This document shows positions 52,860 to 60,424 of a stretch of 64,000 nucleotides of DNA, piece after piece; position 1 is the first letter of the stretch; the number at the start of each line of letters is the position of its first letter. The notes beneath the pieces were generated by a model, which was not told the DNA's origin, did not search any database, and saw nothing but the letters and a program-made list of their open reading frames with translations. This DNA is from Paracoccaceae bacterium Fryx2 (GTDB lineage Bacteria > Pseudomonadota > Alphaproteobacteria > Rhodobacterales > Rhodobacteraceae): positions 118,595-182,594 of the forward strand of contig JAVSGI010000008.1 of NCBI GenBank assembly GCA_032334235.1, given 5' to 3'. The translations under genes and the position numbers were made by a program.

Positions 52860-54373
52860 TGAACTGGCGGCAGCGCCTCGGCGCCTTTGTCGGTGGATTT
52901 GATGCTGGCCAGCACCATCGCCGTCTGCGCGGGTTTCAGGCGACGCGCGCCCATGTGAATGCGCTGATTGCGGCGTCTGGGCCCGATATCACCGCCCGCG
53001 CCCGCTGGTTGGTGCGCAACAATGGCTACGCGGCCAATGCTGTTGAAAGCTGGGCCGCAAATACTGTCGGCGACGGGATCAAACCAATCTCGCAAATTGC
53101 GGATGCGGCGCGCAAGGAAGAGCTGCAGCGTCTTTGGCTGGCTTGGACAGATGAAGCAGACAGCGAAGGTCTGACAGATTTCTACGGGCTGCAGCGGCGA
53201 GCCGCGCGCGAAGTCTTTCTGGCGGGCGAAGTTTTCTTCAGGATCAGGCCACGGCGTGCGAACGATGGGCTTTCCGTGCCACTGCAATTGCAAATGTTGC
53301 CCGCCGAGATGTTGCCGCAGCACCAAACGGGAATGGCTGGTAACGGTAATGCTATCCGTCAGGGGATTGAATTCGACCGGGTTGGACGCCGTGTGGCCTA
53401 TCACTTCCTTCGACGGCACCCCGGCGACAGCACCGATCTGGGATTGGCGGGGGAGATCGTGCAGGTTCCAACAAGCGAGGTGATCCATGTGATCGACCCC
53501 GTTGAGGCGGGGCAACTGCGTGGGGTCTCGAAGCTGGCACCGGCCATCGTGAAGCTGTTTTTGCTCGATCAATACGACGATGCCGAGCTGGACCGCAAAA
53601 AGGTCGCCGCGATGTATGCGATGTTTGTGACCTCCCCTGCCCCAGAAAACCCCCTGCTGCCGTCCGAGGATGACGACATGCTGGGCGGCTTCGAAATTAG
53701 CCCCGGCCAGGTCGTGCGGCTGGATCCGGGCGAGGATGTGACCGTGGGCCAGCCTGCAGATTCAGGGGCAACCTACGAGCCGTTCCAATACCGCACGCTG
53801 CTGCAGGTCGCCTCGGCGCTGGGCATTCCTTATCCTTATCTGACCAATGACATGGTGAAGGGGAACTTTTCGAACTCGCGACTAGCCCTTATCGAATTTC
53901 GGCGTCGCGTTTCGGCCTGGCAGCACTCTGTGATGGTCTTTCAACTTTGCCGTCCTGTCTATGCGCGCTGGATGGACGCTGCAGTGCTATCGGGCGCATT
54001 GGTTCTGCCCGGCTATGAGGCCAACCGGTCACAGTTGCTTGCGGCCAACTGGCTGCCGACCAAATGGGATTGGGTTGATCCCCTGAAGGATGCCAATGCC
54101 GAAATCGCTCAGATCGAGGCAGGGCTCAAATCCCGCACCCAAGCCATCGCCGAGCGCGGCTATGACGCAGAACAGGTCGACCGCGAAATCGCCGCCGAAC
54201 GCAGCCGCGAGCGATTGCTCGGCCTCGACTTCCGCCGCCCCGGATCGCCCGCGCAAGGTGTGCAAGCTTTGCCGGGCCCGGATGAAAATGGAGACGAAAA
54301 CGACGACAGCGACCCAACAGATGAAACCGATGACGCGCAAGACCCTTCGAGCAAGCCTGAGGACCAGACATGA
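52856..54373 (+). CDS. Phage portal protein (lambda gpB family)
   Basis: 505 residues. Lambda-type portal features: ARARWLVRNNGYAANAVESW (N-terminal), EVFFRIRPRR, VPTSEVIHVIDPVEAGQLRG and FEISPGQVVRLDPGEDVTVG. The acidic C-terminus is probably disordered. It forms the dodecameric DNA gate at the head vertex. The stop overlaps the protease start by 4 bases. Confidence 0.93.
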   Translation: MMNWRQRLGAFVGGFDAGQHHRRLRGFQATRAHVNALIAASGPDITARARWLVRNNGYAANAVESWAANTVGDGIKPISQIADAARKEELQRLWLAWTDEADSEGLTDFYGLQRRAAREVFLAGEVFFRIRPRRANDGLSVPLQLQMLPAEMLPQHQTGMAGNGNAIRQGIEFDRVGRRVAYHFLRRHPGDSTDLGLAGEIVQVPTSEVIHVIDPVEAGQLRGVSKLAPAIVKLFLLDQYDDAELDRKKVAAMYAMFVTSPAPENPLLPSEDDDMLGGFEISPGQVVRLDPGEDVTVGQPADSGATYEPFQYRTLLQVASALGIPYPYLTNDMVKGNFSNSRLALIEFRRRVSAWQHSVMVFQLCRPVYARWMDAAVLSGALVLPGYEANRSQLLAANWLPTKWDWVDPLKDANAEIAQIEAGLKSRTQAIAERGYDAEQVDREIAAERSRERLLGLDFRRPGSPAQGVQALPGPDENGDENDDSDPTDETDDAQDPSSKPEDQT

Positions 54374-55824
54374 TGCTGCATGCCCGCATTGCCGCGCGCG
54401 CCTTCAACACGCCGCTGCTGGTTGAGCCCTCCAAAGCCATGGCGTTTCTTTCCGGCCTTGGACCACGCATCCTTGGGCGGCAGGTCGATATTGGTGACGA
54501 AAACGGCGGTCTGGAAGGCCTCGTCGTTCCGCCAGCGCGCGCCAGCATTCTAGCAGGTGGGATGCTGGACGATTACCGCCAGCAGGGTGAGGCCCCCTAC
54601 GCGGTGGTGGATGGCATTGCTGTGATCGAGGTCTCCGGCGTGCTGATCCATCGTGGGGCTTGGATCGGACAGTCCTCGGGCCAGACCAGCTATGAAGGGA
54701 TAGCAGCACAGATCGAGGCGGCTGCAAGCGACCCGTCCGTGCGCGGCCTCGCATTGGAAATTGACAGTTTTGGTGGCGAAGTTGCGGGTGTTTTTGACCT
54801 TGCAGATCGTATTCGTGCAATTCGCGCCATCAAACCCATCTGGGCTTTTGTGGCAGAACACGCCTTCTCGGCCGGTTATGCGCTGGCAAGTCAGGCGGAC
54901 CGCATTCTGCTGCCGCGCACCGGGGCGGTGGGCAGCATCGGGGTCGTGGTGATGCACGCCGATCTCAGCGGTCAGCTTGATCAAGACGGGGTGCGCGTCA
55001 CGCTGATCCACGCAGGATCGCACAAGGTTGATGCCAATCCCTACACACCCCTGCCCGCTGATATCCAAGACGACATTCAGCGCGAAATCGAGGTGCTGCG
55101 GTTTCTCTTTGCGGAAACGGTGGCAGCGGGGCGCGGCGCGCAGCTTAGCCCAGAAGCCGCACTCGCCACCGAGGCCGCCAGCTTTCGCGGGACCGAGGCT
55201 GTGGCGGCGGGTCTTGCCGACGAAGTCATCGATCTTGCGCGTGGGTTTGCCAGTTTTCGACAAAGCTTGTCTCCGATCCGCGCATCCGTCTCATCCCGCG
55301 TGGCCACCACGGCCCAAATTCAATCCCGAAAGGATCCTCTCATGCGCAACGACACCTTGCCACAGACCGAACCCGTCCCCGATGAAGCTCAAGACAGCCA
55401 AACGCAGAGTGATATTGCCGCAAATGGCGGCACAGATCCCGAAGTGCCACCCACTACAGCCCTTGTTTCCCAATCGCTCGCAGCCCCTCCCGCAGCATCA
55501 AACTCACCAAAAGCTGACCCGGCCTCCGCACTCCAGACATCCCTGCGGGCCGAACTTTCCGCCCAGCTTCGCCTTGAAGCGGCAGAGATCACCGAGATCG
55601 CAGCGCAAGCGGGACGGCTTGGCGTTACTATCGATGCAGCAAAAGCCCTGAGGGAGGGCACCACGCCTGCGGCGCTGCGCCGTTCAGTGTTGGAGCACGC
55701 GGCGGCCGCAGCCGATGCGCGGGATGTGGTGGCAATCACCCCCGCCCCGGCAGTTTCTTCGAACAGTGAAAGCCCTATTGTTGCCGCAGCCAAACGCGCC
55801 GCTGCCTCCGGCGCAAAACGCTAA
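54370..55824 (+). CDS. S49-family head maturation protease with C-terminal scaffold (gpC/Nu3-like)
   Basis: 484 residues. The SppA/S49 protease core (about 80-300) shows VIEVSGVLIHRGAW, LEIDSFGGEVAGV, catalytic Ser167 in EHAFSAGYALAS and Lys219 in GSHKVDANPY. From about residue 325 on it is Ala/Gln/Pro-rich and helical, like lambda Nu3. An internal in-frame ATG at 55342 has its own AAAGGA site (55329-55334), so a separate 160-residue scaffold may also be made. Confidence 0.9.
   Translation: MMLHARIAARAFNTPLLVEPSKAMAFLSGLGPRILGRQVDIGDENGGLEGLVVPPARASILAGGMLDDYRQQGEAPYAVVDGIAVIEVSGVLIHRGAWIGQSSGQTSYEGIAAQIEAAASDPSVRGLALEIDSFGGEVAGVFDLADRIRAIRAIKPIWAFVAEHAFSAGYALASQADRILLPRTGAVGSIGVVVMHADLSGQLDQDGVRVTLIHAGSHKVDANPYTPLPADIQDDIQREIEVLRFLFAETVAAGRGAQLSPEAALATEAASFRGTEAVAAGLADEVIDLARGFASFRQSLSPIRASVSSRVATTAQIQSRKDPLMRNDTLPQTEPVPDEAQDSQTQSDIAANGGTDPEVPPTTALVSQSLAAPPAASNSPKADPASALQTSLRAELSAQLRLEAAEITEIAAQAGRLGVTIDAAKALREGTTPAALRRSVLEHAAAAADARDVVAITPAPAVSSNSESPIVAAAKRAAASGAKR
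55329..55334 (+). promoter_or_regulatory. Internal ribosome-binding site for the nested scaffold
   Basis: AAAGGA ends 7 bases before ATG 55342, inside the protease gene. The spacing is optimal, and it lies exactly at the protease/scaffold domain border. Confidence 0.55.
55342..55824 (+). CDS. Nested scaffold protein (Nu3-like), internal start in the protease gene
   Basis: In-frame ATG at 55342 preceded by AAAGGA seven bases upstream. It encodes about 160 residues, low-complexity then coiled and helical (ASALQTSLRAELSAQLRLEA; EITEIAAQAGRLGVTIDAAK). Same layout as lambda C/Nu3. Expression as a separate product is inferred. Confidence 0.55.
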   Translation: MRNDTLPQTEPVPDEAQDSQTQSDIAANGGTDPEVPPTTALVSQSLAAPPAASNSPKADPASALQTSLRAELSAQLRLEAAEITEIAAQAGRLGVTIDAAKALREGTTPAALRRSVLEHAAAAADARDVVAITPAPAVSSNSESPIVAAAKRAAASGAKR

Positions 55825-55925
55825 GCGGTCCCACAGCCGCCATACTCCCACGACCATGTTAAGACTCCGCCGCTCCTGCCCAGCGGTAAATTGCTTATGC
55901 CTCCATCCCCAGAAGGATCCCCGAC

Positions 55926-56306
55926 ATGACCGTCCTGACCCAACCGCCCAGCCTGGGCGATATCCTCAAATATGAGCTGAACCCAAATTATACCCGAGAA
56001 ACTGTCATTCTGTTGGCAGGAACCACCTATCCCGTGGGTGCTGTGCTGGGCCGCATCACCGCCAGCGGTAAATATAAGCTGGCCACCTCCGGCGGTACGG
56101 ATGGCGCGCAGACAGCTGCCGCCATGCTGCTCTACCCGGTCGATGCCTCTGGCGCAGATGGCACCGGCCTTATCATCGCGCGCGGCCCCGCCATCGTCTC
56201 CAAAGCCGCCCTCGTCTTTGACGCCACCGTCGATGATGCCGCCAAAACCGCGACCAAGCACGGCCAGCTCGCAGCCCTTGGCATCATTCCGCGCGATACC
56301 GCTTAA
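55926..56306 (+). CDS. Head decoration protein (gpD-like)
   Basis: 126 residues. Features are PSLGDILKYELNPNYTRETV, then TVILLAGTTYPVGAVLGRI and a Gly/Ala-rich core with AAAMLLYPVDASGADGTG. This is the lambda gpD trimer that clamps the capsid surface. An AGAAGGATCC site precedes the ATG; it sits directly before the major capsid gene. Confidence 0.9.
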   Translation: MTVLTQPPSLGDILKYELNPNYTRETVILLAGTTYPVGAVLGRITASGKYKLATSGGTDGAQTAAAMLLYPVDASGADGTGLIIARGPAIVSKAALVFDATVDDAAKTATKHGQLAALGIIPRDTA

Positions 56307-56398
56307 TCCAGATCGCGCAACGGCGCATCAGCCGGGCGGCTTCGCTGCCCATGATCCCCAAACCAAGGCTATCCCCACCCTTTTTGCTGGAGTTTCCC

Positions 56399-57421
56399 AT
56401 GACCCTCACCCGCAACCCGTTTGACGCGGGCGGCTATTCGCTCGCCGAGATGACGCAGGCGATCAATATCCTGCCCAATCTTTACACCCGGCTCGGCCAG
56501 ATCGGCCTCTTTCGCTTTGAGGGTGTCTCGCAACGCGCCATCGTGATCGAACAGCATCAAGGCGTGTTGAGCCTCCTGCCCTCTGTCCCCCTCGGCGCCC
56601 CTGCCACCGTCGGCAATCGTGAAGCCCGTTCCATGCGCTCGTTCGCGCTGCCTTGGATCCCGCATGATGATGTGATCCTGCCCTCGGATATTCAGGGCAT
56701 GCCCGCACTCGGCGTCTCGGACGCAGCCGACCCGCTGGTTGAGGTGATGAACCGCAAGCTGCAGCTGATGCGGCGCAAGCATGCCCAGACTCGCGAATAT
56801 ATGGAGATGAATGCGCTGCGCGGCATTGTGAAGGATGGTGCTGGCACCACGCTTTACAATTACTTCACCGAGTTTGGCCTTGAGCAACTCGCCATCGACT
56901 TCATCTTTGGCACCGCCACCACCAATATCCAAGGCAAGGTCCGCTCTGTGTTGCGCGCGATTGAGGACAACCTTTTGGGCGAGACCATGACCACCGCGCA
57001 TGCGCTGGTCAGCTCGGAGTTCTTTGACAAGCTGATCAGCCATCCCAAAACCGAAGAAGCCTACAAGTTCTTCTCCGCAACGGGCGGGCAGCCCTTGCGC
57101 GAGGACATGCGCCGCGCGTTTCCTTTCGCAGGCGTTCTTTTTGAAGAGTACAACGGCTCTGTCACCCTCTCGAATGGGACGGCAGAACGGTTGATCCCGG
57201 CGGGCGACGGCATTGCCTTTCCCTTGGGCACGTTTGATACCTTCACCACCTATGGCGGGCCGGCCAATCTCTTGGAAGCGGCCAATACCATTGGTCTGCC
57301 CCTCTACGCCCGCCAGCATCTTGATGAGAAGGGCCGCTGGATTGATCTGATGACGGAAAGCTCGATCCTGCCGGTCAACAAGCGGCCGCGCATGGCGATC
57401 CGGCTGACGAGTTCGACTTAA
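56399..57421 (+). CDS. Major capsid protein (gpE-like)
   Basis: 340 residues from ATG 56399 with TGGAG upstream. Lambda gpE family: GGYSLAEMTQAINILPNLYT at the N-terminus, SMRSFALPWIPHDDVILPSD and NALRGIVKDGAGTTLYNYF. The core has GQPLREDMRRAFPFAGVLFE, and the C-terminus TESSILPVNKRPRMAIRLTS. Builds the icosahedral shell. Confidence 0.93.
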   Translation: MTLTRNPFDAGGYSLAEMTQAINILPNLYTRLGQIGLFRFEGVSQRAIVIEQHQGVLSLLPSVPLGAPATVGNREARSMRSFALPWIPHDDVILPSDIQGMPALGVSDAADPLVEVMNRKLQLMRRKHAQTREYMEMNALRGIVKDGAGTTLYNYFTEFGLEQLAIDFIFGTATTNIQGKVRSVLRAIEDNLLGETMTTAHALVSSEFFDKLISHPKTEEAYKFFSATGGQPLREDMRRAFPFAGVLFEEYNGSVTLSNGTAERLIPAGDGIAFPLGTFDTFTTYGGPANLLEAANTIGLPLYARQHLDEKGRWIDLMTESSILPVNKRPRMAIRLTSST

Positions 57422-57432
57422 GGGCTGTCGTC

Positions 57433-57744
57433 ATGCACGCATTTACTATGGCCCTTGATCTGCTCTTTGCGGATCCCAACCTTGCCCAAGAGGCGTGGTA
57501 TCGTGATTGCGAAGGCCAGTTCACCAAGCTCCGCATCATTACCCGCAGTGCAGACAGCATCACGGACTTTGGGGCGGCAAGGCTCTGGTCCGAGACCTTC
57601 CGCTTTGATGTGCGCGTGCGAGAGCTGCCCAATCCCCGCTCGCAAGAGCAAATCCAGATCGGCGATGAGACGTTTCTAATTCAAGGCAAGCCTGTGCGCG
57701 ACCGCGACCGGCTGATTTGGACAATTGAGGCGGCCCTAGCATGA
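57433..57744 (+). CDS. Head-tail joining protein (gpFII-like)
   Basis: 103 residues: DLLFADPNLAQEAWYRDCEG, then a beta-rich core with FDVRVRELPNPRSQEQIQIG and a terminal DRLIWTIEAALA. This is the FII-type connector placed after the capsid gene. It overlaps the next gene by 4 bases. Confidence 0.7.
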   Translation: MHAFTMALDLLFADPNLAQEAWYRDCEGQFTKLRIITRSADSITDFGAARLWSETFRFDVRVRELPNPRSQEQIQIGDETFLIQGKPVRDRDRLIWTIEAALA

Positions 57745-58370
57745 GGATCAAACTCGATCTTGCGCCTGATCTGATCGCGGCGATGGCCGCCGAGATCAAA
57801 GCAGGCGAAAAAGCTGTCTCAACCGCCATGTATGAGGCTGGAACGGGGCTGAAGACCGCTTGGCGCGCTCAGATCACCGGGGCCGGTCTTGGGCGGCGGC
57901 TGGCAAACTCGATCCGGCTCGCCAGCTATCCCAAATCTGGTGACAGCCTGAGTGCGGCCGCTTTGGTGTGGTCGCAAGCGCCGGTGATCATTCGCGCGCA
58001 TGACACCGGCCCGTTGATCCGGTCCAAGGACGGGTTTTGGCTGGCGATCCCTACAGCGGCTGCGGGCAAATCAGCCCGTGGTGGCCGGATCACTCCGGGT
58101 GAATGGGAACGCAAGCAAGGACTGAAGTTGCGGTTTATCTATCGCAGGCGGGGGCCGAGTTTGCTGGTGGCTGAAGGGCGGCTGAACAGCCGTGGGTTGG
58201 GTGTCGCGTCAAAGTCAAAGACCGGGCGCGGCATCGCAACCATGCCGATCTTTTTGTTGGTGCCACAGGTAAAGCTGGCGAAACGCCTTGATCTGGCGCG
58301 CGATGCAGGGCGGGCCGTGGACCGCGTGCCAGGGTTGATTGTAGCGAACTGGGTTGAGGGCAAAGTCTGA
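57741..58370 (+). CDS. DUF6441-family minor tail / tail-completion protein (gpZ position)
   Basis: 209 residues. Features are STAMYEAGTGLKTAWRAQIT, LGRRLANSIRLASYPKSGDS and PLIRSKDGFWLAIPTAAAGK. The position equals lambda Z. The role in tail-terminus assembly is inferred from synteny. Confidence 0.75.
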   Translation: MRIKLDLAPDLIAAMAAEIKAGEKAVSTAMYEAGTGLKTAWRAQITGAGLGRRLANSIRLASYPKSGDSLSAAALVWSQAPVIIRAHDTGPLIRSKDGFWLAIPTAAAGKSARGGRITPGEWERKQGLKLRFIYRRRGPSLLVAEGRLNSRGLGVASKSKTGRGIATMPIFLLVPQVKLAKRLDLARDAGRAVDRVPGLIVANWVEGKV

Positions 58371-58786
58371 TGACACGCGAAACCATCCTGACCGCTCTTG
58401 CGGATCTCTTGCGGCTGATCCCGTTCGTGCCGGTTCTGCGCGGCGAGGTCCTGCCTGAACGCGTGCCAACTTCTGGCCTCATAATCTTGCGTGATGGCGA
58501 TCCGGGCGATCCGGCGGTGACGCTGTCGCCGCTTTTATATCACTTCCAACATCGCGCGGAGCTGGAGGTCATCGTGCAGGGTGTGGCCCGTGATGCGGGC
58601 TTTGCCACACTTTGCGGCCAGATTGGCGCTGTGATCTCTGGCGACCACACGCTTGGTGGCCTCTGCGATTGGGTTGAAGCGGAAGCGCCGCGCCCGGTCG
58701 ATCTGCCCGTTGAGGGCGCGGCGAGCCTGAAGGCGGCGGTGATCACCATCGTCCTGCATTACACCACCACCGGCCCACTGGCCTGA
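58370..58786 (+). CDS. Tail terminator-like protein (gpU position)
   Basis: 138 residues: ILTALADLLRLIPFVPVLRG at the N-terminus and LYHFQHRAELEVIVQGVARD in the core. In related phages this gene is often misnamed acyl-CoA transferase. It starts one base before the end of the previous gene. Probably caps the tail tube. Confidence 0.65.
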   Translation: MTRETILTALADLLRLIPFVPVLRGEVLPERVPTSGLIILRDGDPGDPAVTLSPLLYHFQHRAELEVIVQGVARDAGFATLCGQIGAVISGDHTLGGLCDWVEAEAPRPVDLPVEGAASLKAAVITIVLHYTTTGPLA

Positions 58787-58812
58787 CACCCCATCATAAT
58801 GAGGAGACCCCC

Positions 58813-59754
58813 ATGGCACGAGCGCAAGGCGCGCGGGCGCAGATGGCGCTGGCGTTTGAGACTATTTATGGCACCGCCCCAACCGCGGGGTTCAAGCTGA
58901 TGCCCTTTGCCAGTACCTCGCTAGGGGCTGAGCAACCGCTGCTGGCCTCGGACCTTTTGGGCTATGGTCGCGATCCGCTGGCCCCGATCAAAGATGCGGT
59001 GACGGCGGACGGTGATGTCTCGGTGCCGATTGATATCGAGGCGCTCGGGTTTTGGCTCAAGGCCGCCTTTGGCGCGCCCGCCACCAGCGGCACCACGCCT
59101 AAAACGCACACCTTCACCTCAGGGTCTTGGGCGCTGCCGAGCTTCTCGGTGGAAACCGGCATGCCGGAGGTACCGCGCTATGCGATGTATTCGGGCTGCA
59201 TGCTGGATCAACTGAGCTGGACCATGCAGCGCTCGGGGCTGTTGACAGCGACGGCCAAGATCATCGCGCAGGGCGAGACGATTGCCACCGCATCAGGTGC
59301 GGGTACGCCCGCCGCAATCGCGCTGCAGCGCTTTGGCCACTTTAACGGCTCCATCAAGCGCAATGGCACAGCCCTTGGCCATGTGGTCTCGGCAGAGATT
59401 ACCTATGCCAACAACCTTGAGCGGGTGGAGACCATCCGAGCAGATGGCAAGATCGATGGGGCGGATCCGGCGATGGCGGCTTTGACGGGTAAGATTGACG
59501 TGCGCTTTGCTGACAGCGCGCTGGTGACCCAAGCCATTGACGGCGCGCCTTGCGAGTTGGAGTTCAGCTACAGCCTTGGGGCCAGTGCCAGCCTCAGCTT
59601 TACCGCCCATGCGGTCTATCTGCCCCGGCCCCGGATCGAGATCCAAGGGCCGCAGGGCATTCAGGCCTCGTTTGATTGGCAGGCGGCGAAGGGGACGACG
59701 CCTGCACGGCTTTGCACCATTGTCCTCACCAACTCAGTCGCGAGCTATGCATGA
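58813..59754 (+). CDS. Phage tail tube protein (gpV-like)
   Basis: 313 residues from ATG after an AGGAG site. Tail-tube fold with QMALAFETIYGTAPTAGFKL, ADGDVSVPIDIEALGFWLKA, SFSVETGMPEVPRYAMYSGC and QLSWTMQRSGLLTATAKIIA. The C-terminus is an Ig-like extension (PRPRIEIQGPQGIQASFDW). Polymerises into the non-contractile tail tube. Its stop overlaps the chaperone start by 4 bases. Confidence 0.9.
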   Translation: MARAQGARAQMALAFETIYGTAPTAGFKLMPFASTSLGAEQPLLASDLLGYGRDPLAPIKDAVTADGDVSVPIDIEALGFWLKAAFGAPATSGTTPKTHTFTSGSWALPSFSVETGMPEVPRYAMYSGCMLDQLSWTMQRSGLLTATAKIIAQGETIATASGAGTPAAIALQRFGHFNGSIKRNGTALGHVVSAEITYANNLERVETIRADGKIDGADPAMAALTGKIDVRFADSALVTQAIDGAPCELEFSYSLGASASLSFTAHAVYLPRPRIEIQGPQGIQASFDWQAAKGTTPARLCTIVLTNSVASYA

Positions 59755-60188
59755 TAGAACTCAACCTTTCCAACGGGCCAAGATGGCTTGATCTCATCGC
59801 AAGCCTGCGTTTGCAGCTGCGCCCGCTGACCACCTCGCTGATGGTGGCCGCGCGCGCGGACCCTGCGATCCAAGACCTTGCCACTGGTGCCAGTGATGAT
59901 GAACGCGCCGTGGCCTTTGCCAAAGCGCTTGCCCGCCTGGCCATTCTCGATTGGGAGGGGGTGGGCGATGCGAGCGGCGCGCCACTTGCACCTTCTGAGG
60001 CGGCCATTGATGCCCTGCTTGATCTCTGGCCGGTGTTTGAGGCGTTTCAGACCCTCTATGTTGCCAAAGGTCTGTTGATTGATGCGGAAAAAAACGGCTT
60101 TGCGCCCTTGCCGAGTGGTCCTTCGGCGGGGGTGACGCCTATTGCGCCGCCTGTGAGCAAGACTGCCTCGACTGCCCCAGCCGCGTAA
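59751..60188 (+). CDS. Tail assembly chaperone, short form (gpG-like)
   Basis: 145 residues in the zero frame. Features are NLSNGPRWLDLIASLRLQLR, a helical middle and WPVFEAFQTLYVAKGLLIDA. The zero frame passes a classic slippery heptamer A AAA AAC (60089-60095) in GAA-AAA-AAC and then ends PSKTASTAPAA-like at 60186-60188. A longer -1 product is described separately. Chaperones the tape measure protein. Confidence 0.82.
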   Translation: MIELNLSNGPRWLDLIASLRLQLRPLTTSLMVAARADPAIQDLATGASDDERAVAFAKALARLAILDWEGVGDASGAPLAPSEAAIDALLDLWPVFEAFQTLYVAKGLLIDAEKNGFAPLPSGPSAGVTPIAPPVSKTASTAPAA

Positions 60189-60424
60189 ACGCACCGCAGA
60201 CTTATGAGGGCTGGCAGGTTTGGGACCTGGTGCAGCGCTTGGGCGGCCAGCTGCGGCTGGCGCAAGGGCCGTCAGGCAATGCGGTGATTGGCTGGGACAT
60301 GGCGGCAGCCTTTGCGCTGGCCTCTGCGCTTGGGCTTTCGCCGCTGGCTGTGGCCGAGATGCTACCGGCTGTAGAGGCGGTGATGGTTCAGAAACTTAAC
60401 GAGAGAATGGAACAAGGGCTATGA
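59751..60424 (+). CDS. Tail assembly chaperone, -1 frameshift long form (gpGT-like)
   Basis: If ribosomes slip -1 on A AAA AAC at 60089-60095, reading continues open in the -1 frame: LAEWSFGGGDAYCAACEQDC then LDCPSRVNAPQTYEGWQVWD and a helical end EMLPAVEAVMVQKLNERM, stopping at 60422-60424. The -1 frame has no good start of its own. This reproduces the lambda G/GT arrangement. It ends in a 4-base overlap with the tape measure start. Confidence 0.75.
60089..60095 (+). promoter_or_regulatory. -1 ribosomal frameshift site A AAA AAC
   Basis: Heptamer A AAA AAC in the correct phase for tandem slippage (zero frame GAA AAA AAC, E-K-N). It lies about 90 bases before the zero-frame stop. The -1 frame downstream is open for about 110 codons with family-like sequence. 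Confidence 0.75.
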
